DNA from: Prevotella sp.
GTDB lineage: Bacteria; Bacteroidota; Bacteroidia; Bacteroidales; Bacteroidaceae
NCBI GenBank assembly: GCA_017554145.1
Contig: JAFZIZ010000008.1
Coordinates: 62,001-126,000, forward strand
Reading direction: 5' to 3'
DNA length: 64,000 nt
Below the pieces are notes generated by a model. The model saw only the letters and a program-made list of their open reading frames with translations, had not been told where the DNA came from and searched no databases. The translations under genes were made by a program, and so were the position numbers. Each line of letters begins with the position of its first letter. Within the stretch, counting starts at the first letter, position 1. This document shows, piece by piece, positions 45,369 through 54,621 of this stretch.

Positions 45369-45566
45369 CTATATATTAAGCAAGTAAAAGTCATATACTT
45401 AGCCCTCGTAAGTATAGTGTTTATTTCAAATAAACTATATACTTAGCACACGTAAACTATATACTATTCGAAGGCGTTTTTCCTAGACCGAAGAGGAAAA
45501 CTTTTTCCTCCGAAGAGAAAAAAGTGCTGCTCCGAAGAGGAGGAAAAACTCCTAAGGTACCAAAGA
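45369..45566. repeat. Degenerate direct repeats with a constant 22-bp pitch (array 2)
   Basis: Nine consecutive 22-bp units. The first five start CTATATATTAAG (45369), TCATATACTTAG (45391), TATAGTGTTTAT (45413), CTATATACTTAG (45435) and CTATATACTATT (45457). The later units share CCGAAGAG at the same place in each unit (45488, 45510, 45532) but differ elsewhere. The units at 45391 and 45435 are 17/22 identical, and 45435 is 19/22 identical to 24370 in array 1. Confidence 0.7.
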
Positions 45567-45583
45567 TGAGAGGATTTTTTCGT

Positions 45584-45621
45584 TATTACCTTTGGTAATA
45601 TGTTTTTTTTATGTAATTTTG
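45584..45621 (+). promoter_or_regulatory. Xylanase promoter with palindromic operator
   Basis: TATTACC-TTT-GGTAATA (45584-45600) is a 7-bp-arm palindrome whose centre contains the -33 TTTG (45591-45594). TAATTTTG (45614-45621) follows after 19 nt. The same ~47-nt block, nearly unchanged, precedes purU at 47581-47631. Confidence 0.75.
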
Positions 45622-45651
45622 CAGCCGAATCTACAATTACTATAATATTTT

Positions 45652-47523
45652 ATGAAGAAATTATGTTTATTAATGCTTATAGCCTGTCTCTCGGCCTCGG
45701 CTATGGCACAGGAAAAATTTGAGTTGGGTAAACCAGGGGATGACAACTACAGATATTTGGATAAGTATCAGGCTCTCAAAGAGTACATCGACAAATCGAA
45801 ATACCCTAATTTTAAACTAGGTGCTGGTACAACAGTCAACGACTATCTCAAGAAATCCACAGTCTATAAGATGACCAATGCCAACTTCAATGAAACTGTT
45901 GCAGGTAATGCTATGAAGATGGCCAGTTGCGTGGATGGAAATGGCAATATGAATTTCACCGCAGTGAAAAACTATGTGAAAGCTGCCACCGAAGCAGGTC
46001 TCAGTGTCTATGGTCATACTCTTGCCTGGCATTCACAGCAGCCCATCGGTTGGTTGTCGAAACTTATTGCAGACAAACCAGACCCCAATGCTGAGGAAAT
46101 ATGGACAGTGGTTGCCAACGAGGACTTCCGTAAATACACAAGTTTTAACCACTGGAAAGCAAATGAAATCGAGAACGGCTACACAATCTCTTTCGATGCC
46201 CCCAATGGTCTTAAGGTAACGACCCAGAAATCAAAGCCATGGGAAGTGCAATTTATTGTGATGGAAAATATTCCTCTTAAAGCAGGCAAGACTTTTAAAA
46301 TGACAATAGACGTAAAAGGTTCAAACACAGGTCGTTTGGATGGACATCTTGGAGACTGGACCAGTAACAATGACCAAGATAGCCAAACGGGGACAAGTGT
46401 TAGCGTTTCTTTCACTACAGATTGGCAGAGTGTAGAAGTGAGCGTCATTCCAACCATGGACACCAACTTCTTGTTGCTGCATGTTCCGGACTATGTAGGT
46501 GACATCTATATTAAGAGTATCAAGTTTGAAGGCAACAAGGTTAAGACCGTTCCTCTAACCGACCAGGAGAAACACGATGCCCTCGTAGGCGCTATGGAGA
46601 AGTGGATTAAGGGCATGATGGAGGCCTGCGACGGAAAGGTGAAAGGTTGGGATCTCGTTAACGAAGCCATCTCCGGTGGCGGCAATGACGGGCAAGGCAA
46701 CTACGTTTTGCAGAGTTCTGAGCAAAAAGACAGTCAATCCTGGGATGTCGGTGGCGACAAATTCTACTGGCAGGACTATATGGGCGATCTTGAATACGTT
46801 CGTCAAGCATGTCGTCTGGCTCGTAAGTATGGACCAGAGGATATCAAACTTTTCATCAACGACTACAATCTGGAGTCTGACTGGGACGACAACAAGAAGG
46901 TGAAGTCACTCATCAACTGGATTAAGAAGTGGGAGGCTGACGGTGTGACCAAGATTGACGGTATAGGTACACAGATGCATATCAGTTGCTTTGAAAATGC
47001 AAGTATTCAGAACAGTATCAAATCGCATATCACCAAGATGTTCCAACTCATGGCTAATTCAGGTAAACTGGTTCGCGTTTCAGAACTCGATATGGGTTAT
47101 GTCCGTGGGTCAAACCGATGGGGAAGTTCCGTCAAAACCAATCAACTGACAGAAGCCGAACATAAGAAGATGGCAAATTTCTACGAGTGGATCATCCAAG
47201 AGTACTTCCGTATCATACCGCCAGAACAGCAGTGGGGCATCTGCCAGTGGTGTACTACCGATGCACCCTCAGGTAGTGGATGGCGCGGTGGCGAGCCTGT
47301 TGGTATCTGGGATCTCAACTACTACCGCAAGCATGTCTATGCTGGTTTCGTACGTGGATTGAATGGAGGTGAACCTACTGGTATTGACGATATTACGACT
47401 GACAAGACTTTAGACACATCAAAGGGTATCTACAACTTGAAAGGTATTCGCATGTCAACAACATCACTTGAAGAACTTCCTTCAGGCCTTTACATCATAA
47501 ACGGCAAGAAGGTGGTTAAATAA
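45652..47523 (+). CDS. Secreted endo-1,4-beta-xylanase, GH10 with inserted CBM
   Basis: The 623-residue protein hydrolyses xylan backbones. The signal peptide is residues 1-20 (ACLSASAMAQ). The GH10 barrel is split: its first part includes VYGHTLAWHSQQP (about 119-131), a beta-rich insert of about 145 residues (about 150-296, CBM4/9-like) follows, and then the barrel resumes. The acid/base Glu is in GWDLVNEAI (about residue 338) and the nucleophile in VRVSELDMGY (about residue 478). Such inserted modules are known in Prevotella and Bacteroides GH10 enzymes. The last 30 residues (GIYNLKGIRM...LPSGLYIINGKKVVK) resemble a Bacteroidetes C-terminal sorting tail. It is a single-gene unit with its own promoter and terminator. 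Confidence 0.93.
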   Translation: MKKLCLLMLIACLSASAMAQEKFELGKPGDDNYRYLDKYQALKEYIDKSKYPNFKLGAGTTVNDYLKKSTVYKMTNANFNETVAGNAMKMASCVDGNGNMNFTAVKNYVKAATEAGLSVYGHTLAWHSQQPIGWLSKLIADKPDPNAEEIWTVVANEDFRKYTSFNHWKANEIENGYTISFDAPNGLKVTTQKSKPWEVQFIVMENIPLKAGKTFKMTIDVKGSNTGRLDGHLGDWTSNNDQDSQTGTSVSVSFTTDWQSVEVSVIPTMDTNFLLLHVPDYVGDIYIKSIKFEGNKVKTVPLTDQEKHDALVGAMEKWIKGMMEACDGKVKGWDLVNEAISGGGNDGQGNYVLQSSEQKDSQSWDVGGDKFYWQDYMGDLEYVRQACRLARKYGPEDIKLFINDYNLESDWDDNKKVKSLINWIKKWEADGVTKIDGIGTQMHISCFENASIQNSIKSHITKMFQLMANSGKLVRVSELDMGYVRGSNRWGSSVKTNQLTEAEHKKMANFYEWIIQEYFRIIPPEQQWGICQWCTTDAPSGSGWRGGEPVGIWDLNYYRKHVYAGFVRGLNGGEPTGIDDITTDKTLDTSKGIYNLKGIRMSTTSLEELPSGLYIINGKKVVK

Positions 47524-47554
47524 GTTTGAATATCAAACCTGAAAAATTCTATAG

Positions 47555-47588
47555 AAATCCCCCTCAAATACATGATGGGGGATTTTTT
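47555..47588 (+). terminator. Terminator of the xylanase gene
   Basis: AAATCCCCC (47555-47563) pairs with GGGGGATTT (47577-47585), with T continuing to 47588. The T-run abuts the palindromic promoter block of purU. Confidence 0.85.
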
Positions 47589-47591
47589 CAT

Positions 47592-47630
47592 TATTACCTT
47601 TGGTAATATGATTTTTTTTGTGTAATTTTG
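47592..47630 (+). promoter_or_regulatory. purU promoter with the same palindromic operator
   Basis: TATTACC-TTT-GGTAATA (47592-47608) with TTTG (47599-47602) at its centre, exactly 20 nt, then TAATTTTG (47623-47630). It is nearly identical to the block before the xylanase. Confidence 0.75.
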
Positions 47631-47662
47631 CACATTAATTTAAACAAAGATGGATTTTAGAG

Positions 47663-48529
47663 ATGAAGAAACCAACCGCTATATTGCTTCTGCACTGTCC
47701 CGACCAACAGGGAATTATCTCAGAAGTAACTCGCTTTATTACTGATAATCAGGGTAATATCGTTTACCTCGACCAATATGTAGATAAACAGGATGGCATG
47801 TTTTTCATGCGCATCGAATGGGAATTGGAGAATTTCCTGATTCCACAAGACAAGATTCAGGAGTACATTAATACCCTCTATGCCCAACGTTACAAGATGA
47901 CTTGCAAGTTGTATTTCAGTGACAAACGCCCCAGAATGGCGATTTTTGTATCAAAGATGAGTCACTGCTTGTATGACCTGTTAGCCCGCTGGAAGGCTGG
48001 AGAATGGGATATCGATATTCCCTGTATCGTATCGAACCACGAGGATTTACGCTATGTGGCAGAACAGTTCAATATCCCCTATTACGTCTGGAGCATCAAG
48101 AAAGACCATTCTAATAAGGAAGAGGTAGAGGCTGCGGAGATGGAACTGCTGAAAAAAGAAGGTGTGACATTTATCGTCCTTGCCCGTTACATGCAGATTA
48201 TCAGTGATGAGATGATTGCAGCATACCCGAATCATATTATCAACATCCACCATTCCTTCCTTCCCGCTTTTGTGGGAGCGAAACCTTATCATCAGGCATG
48301 GGAGCGTGGCGTGAAGATTATCGGTGCCACCAGTCACTATGTGACAGCAGAACTGGATGCTGGTCCTATCATCGAACAGGATGTAACACGTATCACGCAT
48401 AAGGACACACCAGAGAGTCTAGTGCTCAAAGGCAAAGACTTGGAAAAGATTGTGCTGTCCCATGCTGTCTCGAAACATATCCAGCGTAAGATCCTGACGT
48501 ATAAGAACAAGACCATCATTTTTAGTTGA
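47663..48529 (+). CDS. purU: Formyltetrahydrofolate deformylase
   Basis: PurU hydrolyses 10-formyl-THF to formate and THF, balancing one-carbon pools and supplying formate to PurT. The 288-residue protein has an N-terminal ACT domain (ILLLHCPDQQGIISEVTRFI) and a formyltransferase-like catalytic domain with VLARYMQIIS, INIHHSFLPAFVGAKPYHQA, GATSHYVTAELDAGPIIEQD. An earlier ATG at 47650 is out of frame. The stop codon lies in the first of the AGTTGAY 7-nt repeats that lead to hisH. Confidence 0.95.
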   Translation: MKKPTAILLLHCPDQQGIISEVTRFITDNQGNIVYLDQYVDKQDGMFFMRIEWELENFLIPQDKIQEYINTLYAQRYKMTCKLYFSDKRPRMAIFVSKMSHCLYDLLARWKAGEWDIDIPCIVSNHEDLRYVAEQFNIPYYVWSIKKDHSNKEEVEAAEMELLKKEGVTFIVLARYMQIISDEMIAAYPNHIINIHHSFLPAFVGAKPYHQAWERGVKIIGATSHYVTAELDAGPIIEQDVTRITHKDTPESLVLKGKDLEKIVLSHAVSKHIQRKILTYKNKTIIFS

Positions 48530-48555
48530 CAGTTGATAGTTGACAGTTGATAGTT
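48524..48555 (+). repeat. 7-nt repeats between purU and hisH
   Basis: AGTTGAC, AGTTGAT, AGTTGAC, AGTTGAT and a partial AGTT run directly into the hisH ATG. The purU stop is in the first unit. This is the cleanest of the heptad arrays. Confidence 0.85.
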
Positions 48556-49137
48556 ATGAACGTAGCCATCGTAAAATACAACGCAGGAAATGTCTATTCA
48601 GTGGTGAATGCCCTCAGAAGGCTGGGCATCGAACCGCTGTTGACAGACGATGCTGAACAACTTCAGCGTGCTGACCGTGTGCTTTTCCCTGGACAGGGAC
48701 ATGCCGGTGAAGCCATGGAATATCTGAAGGCGCGTCGGCTGGATGAGGTCATCCGCGACCTGAAGCAGCCCGTCTTTGGTATCTGCGTAGGACAGCAGTT
48801 ACTTTGCAAGCATTCAGAAGAAGGTGATGTGGATTGTATCGGCGTCTTTGATGCGGACGTAAAGCGTTTCCAGCCTCAACGACACGAGGAGAAAGTTCCT
48901 TGTATGGGGTGGAACAGTCTGCATGACGTCAAAGGACCTCTCTTTGAAGAGAACACCTATGTCTATTTTGTACATAGTTATTATGTACCCCTTTGTGAGC
49001 ATACGACAGCCATGGCAGACTATATCCTGCCCTATTCCGCTGCCATGCAAAAGGATAATTTCTACGCCTGTCAGTTCCACCCCGAGAAGAGCGGTGCTGT
49101 AGGTGAACAGATTCTCAAGAGATTCTTAGAATTGTAA
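48556..49137 (+). CDS. hisH: Imidazole glycerol phosphate synthase, glutaminase subunit
   Basis: HisH releases ammonia from glutamine for HisF. The protein is 193 residues from ATG 48556 (MNVAIVKYNAGNVYSVVNAL). The class I amidotransferase triad is present: Cys in VFGICVGQQLLC (about residue 78), and His and Glu in CQFHPEKSGAVG. A TTG nine bases upstream is in frame but lies within the 7-nt repeats and is not needed. hisA follows after 17 nt. Confidence 0.95.
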   Translation: MNVAIVKYNAGNVYSVVNALRRLGIEPLLTDDAEQLQRADRVLFPGQGHAGEAMEYLKARRLDEVIRDLKQPVFGICVGQQLLCKHSEEGDVDCIGVFDADVKRFQPQRHEEKVPCMGWNSLHDVKGPLFEENTYVYFVHSYYVPLCEHTTAMADYILPYSAAMQKDNFYACQFHPEKSGAVGEQILKRFLEL

Positions 49138-49153
49138 AATTGAAGAATTGAAG
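49138..49153 (+). repeat. Two 8-nt repeats between hisH and hisA
   Basis: AATTGAAG twice in tandem, ending one base before the hisA ATG at 49155. A related pair (GAAAAATT twice, 51305-51320) precedes ftsE. Confidence 0.6.
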
Positions 49154-49154
49154 T

Positions 49155-49880
49155 ATGAAGATAGAACTGATTCCTGCCATCGATATCATCAACGGTCAGT
49201 GTGTACGACTGACGAAAGGTGACTACGACCAGAAGACTATCTACGGTGAGCCTCTGGATATGGCACTGGAGTTTGAACGCATCGGGTTCCAACGCCTGCA
49301 TGTGGTAGATCTGGACGGGGCAAAGTCAAAGCATATCGTCAACGAGACTGTGCTCAGAAGTTTGGCTACCGAGACACATCTCATCATCGACTTTGGTGGT
49401 GGCATCAAGACGGATGAGGATATTGAAAAGGCTTTTGCCAATGGGGCTAAGATGGTAACTGTAGGCTCTATCGCTGTCACTCAACCAGAACTCTTTATGG
49501 GATGGTTGGAGAAATACGGTGCCGAGCGGATGATATTGGGTGCCGATGTGCGCAATGGAAAGATCAGTATCAACGGATGGAAGGAAGATTCCGAAGAGGA
49601 CCTGCTGCCTTTCCTCAAGAAATATGTCGAAGCCGGTGTCAGGAATGTGCTTTGTACGGAGATTTCGAAGGACGGTACCCTCGCAGGACCTGCCATCGAC
49701 CTCTATCAGCGCGTGATGGATGCCTATCCCGAACTGCATCTCATTGCCAGTGGCGGGGTTAGCAGTATTGACGATATCAAGGCTCTCAACCAAGCAGACA
49801 TCCCTGCCGTAGTATTCGGCAAGGCAATCTATGAAGGTAAAATTAATTTGAAAGAACTATGGGACTGGCAAAACGCATAA
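49155..49880 (+). CDS. hisA: Phosphoribosylformimino-5-aminoimidazole carboxamide ribotide isomerase
   Basis: HisA performs the Amadori rearrangement of ProFAR. The 241-residue beta-alpha barrel has the first catalytic Asp in [15 protein letters not shown] (about residue 8) and the second in the strand [14 protein letters not shown] (about residue 130). Phosphate-binding loops are [11 protein letters not shown] and [11 protein letters not shown]. It overlaps hisF by 22 nt. Confidence 0.96.
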   Translation: MKIELIPAIDIINGQCVRLTKGDYDQKTIYGEPLDMALEFERIGFQRLHVVDLDGAKSKHIVNETVLRSLATETHLIIDFGGGIKTDEDIEKAFANGAKMVTVGSIAVTQPELFMGWLEKYGAERMILGADVRNGKISINGWKEDSEEDLLPFLKKYVEAGVRNVLCTEISKDGTLAGPAIDLYQRVMDAYPELHLIASGGVSSIDDIKALNQADIPAVVFGKAIYEGKINLKELWDWQNA

Positions 49881-50617
49881 TACCCTGTTTGGATGTCAAA
49901 GACGGTGAGACGGTCAAAGGCACGAACTTCGTGAACCTGCGCTCGGCAGGCGACCCTGTAGAACTGGGTAAGGCCTATAGCGAGCAAGGGGCTGACGAAC
50001 TGTGTTTCCTTGACATCACCGCTTCATTTGAGGGCCGTAAGACATTTACCGACATGGTAACGCGCGTGGCAGAGACCATCAATATACCCTTCACCGTGGG
50101 TGGAGGCATCAACGAACTGAAAGACGTAGAGCGCCTGCTTTATGCCGGTGCCGACAAGGTGAGTGTGAATAGTGCTGCTATCCGCAGACCAGAACTGATT
50201 GATGAGATTACCAACCGTTTTGGCAGTCAGGTTTGTGTGGTAGCCATTGATGCCCGTCTGGATGCCGATGGCTGGCATTGTTATCTCAAAGGAGGGCGCG
50301 AACGTACAGAACGCGGACTCTTTGAATGGGCACATGAGGCACAGGAACGTGGTGCAGGTGAGATTCTCTTCACCTCGATGAACCACGACGGTACCAAGAA
50401 CGGCTATGCCAATGAGGCGCTGCGGGAATTGGCAGACCATCTTTCCATTCCCATCATTGCCAGTGGCGGTGCAGGATGCAGAGAGCATTTCCGTGATGTA
50501 TTCACAGAAGGACATGCTGATGCTGCTTTGGCAGCCAGTGTATTCCATTTCGGAGAGATTCCTGTACCTGAACTCAAAAAGTATTTAAAAGAAGAAGGAA
50601 TTAACGTAAGACTATGA
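49859..50617 (+). CDS. hisF: Imidazole glycerol phosphate synthase, cyclase subunit
   Basis: HisF joins ammonia from HisH to PRFAR, giving IGP and AICAR. The 252-residue barrel has [20 protein letters not shown] with the catalytic Asp at about residue 11, [13 protein letters not shown], the second Asp in [11 protein letters not shown] (about residue 130) and [13 protein letters not shown]. The start lies 22 nt inside hisA, and hisIE begins 4 nt before its stop. Confidence 0.96.
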   Translation: MGLAKRIIPCLDVKDGETVKGTNFVNLRSAGDPVELGKAYSEQGADELCFLDITASFEGRKTFTDMVTRVAETINIPFTVGGGINELKDVERLLYAGADKVSVNSAAIRRPELIDEITNRFGSQVCVVAIDARLDADGWHCYLKGGRERTERGLFEWAHEAQERGAGEILFTSMNHDGTKNGYANEALRELADHLSIPIIASGGAGCREHFRDVFTEGHADAALAASVFHFGEIPVPELKKYLKEEGINVRL

Positions 50618-51261
50618 AGATAGATTTTGAAAAAATGGGTGGACTCGTGCCAGCCATCGTACAAGATGTAACGACGAAGAACGTTCTGATGCTCGGATTC
50701 ATGAACGAAGAAGCCTATCAGAAAACGATAGAGACTCAACATGTGACGTTCTGGAGCCGTACCCGTCAGACGCTGTGGACAAAAGGAGAGACCAGTGGTC
50801 ACTTCTTGAATCTCGTTAGCATGCAGATAGACTGCGACAACGACACCTTGTTAGTCAAAGTCCATCCTGTCGGTCCTACCTGTCATACAGGAACAGATAC
50901 CTGTTGGGGAGAAAGCAACGACACCAATCCCCTACTCTTCCTAACGGAATTGCAGGACTTTATCAATAAGCGTAAAGAAGAGATGCCAGAAGGTTCATAT
51001 ACCACCAAACTCTTTAAAGACGGTGTCAACAAGATTGCGCAGAAAGTCGGTGAAGAAGCCTTGGAAACCGTCATCGAGGCAACCAATGGCAATAGCGACC
51101 ATCTGATATACGAAGCCAGCGACCTACTCTATCATTTATTGGTTCTTCTTACCGATAAAGGATTACGTATTGAAGACGTCGCTGCGGAGCTTCAGAAGCG
51201 GCATGACCCTAACTGGGACAAGAAACGCCGTGAAGCAAAGGCTCATGGAGATATGAAGTAG
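50614..51261 (+). CDS. hisIE: Bifunctional phosphoribosyl-AMP cyclohydrolase / phosphoribosyl-ATP pyrophosphatase
   Basis: The two early histidine steps are fused in 215 residues. The HisI part (about 1-110) has [44 protein letters not shown] and CHTGTDTCW with the zinc cysteines. The HisE part (about 115-205) has [20 protein letters not shown] and [14 protein letters not shown]. Only hisH, A, F and IE are here; hisG, D, C and B must lie elsewhere. It is the last his gene; ftsE follows after 65 nt. Confidence 0.96.
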   Translation: MKIDFEKMGGLVPAIVQDVTTKNVLMLGFMNEEAYQKTIETQHVTFWSRTRQTLWTKGETSGHFLNLVSMQIDCDNDTLLVKVHPVGPTCHTGTDTCWGESNDTNPLLFLTELQDFINKRKEEMPEGSYTTKLFKDGVNKIAQKVGEEALETVIEATNGNSDHLIYEASDLLYHLLVLLTDKGLRIEDVAAELQKRHDPNWDKKRREAKAHGDMK

Positions 51262-51326
51262 AATTCTTTGACCTAAAGGTACAAAGCGTTACAAGTAACG
51301 ATTAGAAAAATTGAAAAATTGAAGAT

Positions 51327-52088
51327 ATGCTTATAGATTATCAGAAAGCGAACATCTATCAGAAAGATGGTATTCTCGTATTAGAAGGAGTGGACTTTCA
51401 TGTAGATGAAGGTGAGTTTATCTACATCATCGGTCGTGTCGGTGCTGGTAAGAGCACTCTGTTAAAAACACTCTATTTCGAATTAGACGTTGACGAGGCA
51501 GAGAATGCTTTTGTTCTCAACCATGACTTGAGAGGACTGAAACGCAGATATATTCCTGCCTTACGCCGTCAGATGGGTATTATCTTCCAAGACTTCCAAC
51601 TGTTGAGTGACCGTACGGTCCATGACAATCTTGCTTTTGTCTTGAAAGCAACAGGCTGGAAAGACAAAGAAGAGATAGAGGAGCGCATCCATGACGTATT
51701 GGAAGATGTGGAGATGCAGGATTATGGTGACCGTTTCCCACATGAGCTTTCTGGTGGTGAACAACAACGTATTGCTATTGCCCGTGCCATCCTGAACAAG
51801 CCCAAAATCATTATTGCCGATGAACCCACAGGTAATCTTGATCCAGAGACTGCCACCAATATCATCGGATTGTTGAGACATATCACCCAGACTGGCACTG
51901 CTGTTGTGATGACTACACACAACATTCCTCTGCTGAAGGATTATCCAGGCATTGTTTACCGTTGTATCGATGGCCATTTGGAGGAGATTACCAACGACTA
52001 TAATAAAATAGCCGTCTATGAAGAGAATAACGAGCAAGAAGAGATACGTAAAGTAGATTATTCTACACGTGAGGATTTGTCTATATAG
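51327..52088 (+). CDS. ftsE: FtsE-like ABC ATPase
   Basis: FtsE with FtsX controls septal peptidoglycan hydrolases during division. The 253-residue ATPase has Walker [18 protein letters not shown], the Q-loop [20 protein letters not shown], the signature [14 protein letters not shown], Walker [13 protein letters not shown] and the H-loop TTHNI. QDFQLL and the D-loop sequence are typical of FtsE. The C-terminal ~30 residues are acidic and extra. ftsX is not adjacent, so the partner is unlinked; a MacB/LolD-type ATPase is the alternative. Confidence 0.82.
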   Translation: MLIDYQKANIYQKDGILVLEGVDFHVDEGEFIYIIGRVGAGKSTLLKTLYFELDVDEAENAFVLNHDLRGLKRRYIPALRRQMGIIFQDFQLLSDRTVHDNLAFVLKATGWKDKEEIEERIHDVLEDVEMQDYGDRFPHELSGGEQQRIAIARAILNKPKIIIADEPTGNLDPETATNIIGLLRHITQTGTAVVMTTHNIPLLKDYPGIVYRCIDGHLEEITNDYNKIAVYEENNEQEEIRKVDYSTREDLSI

Positions 52089-52113
52089 AAATAAATTAAA
52101 AAAAGAATATACA

Positions 52114-53433
52114 ATGAAGGTAATGAAATTTGGCGGTACATCGGTAGGTTCACCGGCCCGCATGAAAGAGGTTACAAAACTGGTGACAAAATCAGGAGAA
52201 CCCGTATTCGTGGTTCTGTCTGCCATGTCTGGAACGACCAATTCTCTGGTGGAAATCTCTGACTATCTTTACAAAAAGAACCCAGAGGGAGCCAATGAGG
52301 TTATCAATGCGCTTGAAAAGAAATACATGAAGCATATTGATGAACTTTACTCGACCGACGAGATGAAGAAGACTACTCGTGATTTTATTGTCACCGAGAT
52401 GAATTATCTGCGTTCCTTCACCAAGGAACTCTTTACTTCGTTCGAAGAAAAAATCATCGTGGCACAAGGAGAGATGATGTCTACCAATATGGTGGTCAAC
52501 TATATGAAGGAATTGGGTATCAAGGCCGTTTTGCTCAATGCATTGGATTTCATGCGCACTGACAAGAATTCAGAACCTGACCCAGCCTATATCCGTGAGA
52601 AGCTGTCGGCTATCATGGAGAAGAACGAAGGTCAGCAAGTATATATCACCCAAGGATTCATCTGTCGCAATGCCTATGGCGAGGTTGACAATCTACAGCG
52701 CGGAGGTTCTGACTATACCGCTTCGTTAATAGGTGCTGCCCTGAATGCTGAAGAGATTCAGATTTGGACAGATATCGATGGCATGCACAATAACGACCCA
52801 CGTGTGGTTGACAAGACGGCTCCTGTTCATCAGCTTCATTTCGAAGAGGCTGCCGAGCTTGCCTATTTTGGTGCAAAGATCCTTCACCCCACCTGTGTCC
52901 AACCTGCCAAATATGCAGGAATCCCCGTACGTCTGTTGAACACAATGGATCCTGACGCTGAGGGAACAACTATCAGTAATCAGACAGAATATGGTAAGAT
53001 CAAGGCCGTGGCTGCCAAAGATAATATCATTGCCATCAAAATCAAGTCCAGTCGCATGCTCCTTGCCACAGGTTTCCTCCGTAAAGTCTTTGAGATTTTC
53101 GAGAGTTACCAGACACCTATTGATATGGTATGTACCTCTGAGGTCGGCGTTTCTATGTCTATCGACAACTCTGCACATCTGGGTGAGATTGTAGATGAGC
53201 TGAAGAAATACGGAACCGTAACGGTTGATACCAATATGTGTATCATCTGTGTGGTCGGTGACCTCGACTGGTCAAACATCGGTTTCGAGACCCTCGCCCT
53301 GGATGCGATGAAGAGCATCCCCGTCCGCATGGTCAGCTATGGAGGTTCCAACTACAATATCTCCTTCCTTATCCGTGAGGAAGACAAGAAGCGTGCTCTC
53401 CAGAGTCTGAGCAATACATTATTCAATAAATAA
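52114..53433 (+). CDS. lysC: Aspartate kinase (monofunctional)
   Basis: The enzyme phosphorylates aspartate, the first step to lysine, threonine and methionine. From ATG 52114 it has 439 residues. The kinase domain opens MKVMKFGGTSVGSPARMKEV and contains QGFICRNAYGEVDNLQRGGS (20 residues) and TDIDGMHNNDPRVV. Tandem ACT domains (about 300-439) can bind lysine for feedback control. The frame is open upstream to 52069, but those codons overlap ftsE and lack similarity, so I use 52114. lysA follows after 20 nt. Confidence 0.94.
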   Translation: MKVMKFGGTSVGSPARMKEVTKLVTKSGEPVFVVLSAMSGTTNSLVEISDYLYKKNPEGANEVINALEKKYMKHIDELYSTDEMKKTTRDFIVTEMNYLRSFTKELFTSFEEKIIVAQGEMMSTNMVVNYMKELGIKAVLLNALDFMRTDKNSEPDPAYIREKLSAIMEKNEGQQVYITQGFICRNAYGEVDNLQRGGSDYTASLIGAALNAEEIQIWTDIDGMHNNDPRVVDKTAPVHQLHFEEAAELAYFGAKILHPTCVQPAKYAGIPVRLLNTMDPDAEGTTISNQTEYGKIKAVAAKDNIIAIKIKSSRMLLATGFLRKVFEIFESYQTPIDMVCTSEVGVSMSIDNSAHLGEIVDELKKYGTVTVDTNMCIICVVGDLDWSNIGFETLALDAMKSIPVRMVSYGGSNYNISFLIREEDKKRALQSLSNTLFNK

Positions 53434-53453
53434 TACCCCAGCAACACAACACA

Positions 53454-54614
53454 ATGGCAAAAGGAATATTTCCCATAGAGAAACTGGAACGGATAGACAC
53501 TCCGTTCTACTATTACGATACAGAACTATTACGGCAGACACTCCGTACCATCAATGCCGAGGCAGGCAAACACGAGGGCTTCTGCGTACACTATGCCATC
53601 AAGGCAAATGCCAACCCTAAGATACTGCGCTTCATCCGTGAGGCCGGCTTGGGTGTTGACTGTGTAAGCGGCGGCGAAATAGAAGCCTCCTTAAAGGCAG
53701 GATTTTCTCCCTCCAAGATTGTCTTTGCAGGCGTAGGTAAGAGTGATTGGGAGATCAATATCGGTCTCGACAACGATATTTTCTGTTTCAATGTGGAGAG
53801 TATTCCTGAGTTGGAGGTTATCAATGAACTTGCTGGTCAGAAAGGAAAAGTGGCGCGTGTCGCCTTCCGCCTGAATCCCAACGTGGGTGCTCATACCCAT
53901 GCCAATATCACGACAGGACTGGCTGAGAATAAGTTCGGCATTGCCATGCGTGACATGATGAGTGTCATCGAAGAGGCTGCAGGGATGAAGAACATCAAAG
54001 TTGTCGGACTGCATTTCCATATTGGTAGTCAGATTCTGGATATGGGCGATTTCGAAGCCCTATGCAATCGTGTCAATGAACTGCAGAACGAATTAGAACG
54101 GCATCGTATCATCATGGAACATATCAATGTAGGTGGTGGACTTGGTGTTGACTATCAACATCCCAATCGTGTCCCTGTTCCTGATTTCAAAGCTTATTTC
54201 GACACCTATGCCAAGAAACTGAAGCTACGTCCTGGACAGACACTCCATTTTGAATTGGGACGTGCCGTAGTAGCACAATGTGGCAGTCTTATCACGCGTA
54301 CCTTATATATAAAGCAAGGTGCCATCAAACAGTTTGCCATTGTCGATGCCGGCTTCCCAGACCTCATCCGTCCCGCACTCTATCAGGCCTATCATAAAAT
54401 AGAGAATATCACCAGCGAAGAACCTACTCAGACATACGATGTGGTTGGCCCTATCTGTGAGTCTACGGATGTCTTTGCCAAACAGATAGACCTGAACCAA
54501 TGCCGACGTGGAGATCTGTTGGCCATCCGTTCTGCTGGAGCCTATGGCGAGATTATGGCATCCCAATACAATTGTCGCCGTCTTCCACAAGGATATATGA
54601 GTGATGAAATCTAA
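53454..54614 (+). CDS. lysA: Diaminopimelate decarboxylase
   Basis: LysA makes lysine from meso-diaminopimelate. The 386-residue fold-type III enzyme has the PLP Lys in VHYAIKANANPKIL (about residue 49), VDCVSGGEIEASLKAGF, the PLP-phosphate motif HFHIGSQI, INVGGGLGVDYQHP, ELGRAVVA and the substrate-binding GPICESTDVFA. It lies right after lysC, pairing the first and last steps of lysine synthesis. An unusually short gap (7 nt) separates it from the glycosyltransferase gene. Confidence 0.95.
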   Translation: MAKGIFPIEKLERIDTPFYYYDTELLRQTLRTINAEAGKHEGFCVHYAIKANANPKILRFIREAGLGVDCVSGGEIEASLKAGFSPSKIVFAGVGKSDWEINIGLDNDIFCFNVESIPELEVINELAGQKGKVARVAFRLNPNVGAHTHANITTGLAENKFGIAMRDMMSVIEEAAGMKNIKVVGLHFHIGSQILDMGDFEALCNRVNELQNELERHRIIMEHINVGGGLGVDYQHPNRVPVPDFKAYFDTYAKKLKLRPGQTLHFELGRAVVAQCGSLITRTLYIKQGAIKQFAIVDAGFPDLIRPALYQAYHKIENITSEEPTQTYDVVGPICESTDVFAKQIDLNQCRRGDLLAIRSAGAYGEIMASQYNCRRLPQGYMSDEI

Positions 54615-54621
54615 ATAAACC

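Larger units (their letters stand above)
44953..45651. other. 699-bp region: restriction-gene remnant and repeat array before the xylanase
   Basis: 44953-45117 holds nothing I recognise (a spurious 82-codon frame crosses it). 45118-45324 (minus) is the C-terminal remnant of a type I restriction HsdR gene. 45369-45566 is a 22-bp-pitch repeat array. 45584-45621 is the palindrome-bearing promoter of the xylanase. Confidence 0.7.

Noticed and set aside
52069-52113. Upstream extension of aspartate kinase
   Set aside because: It overlaps the end of ftsE and adds residues with no similarity; the conserved MKVMKFGGTSVG begins at 52114.
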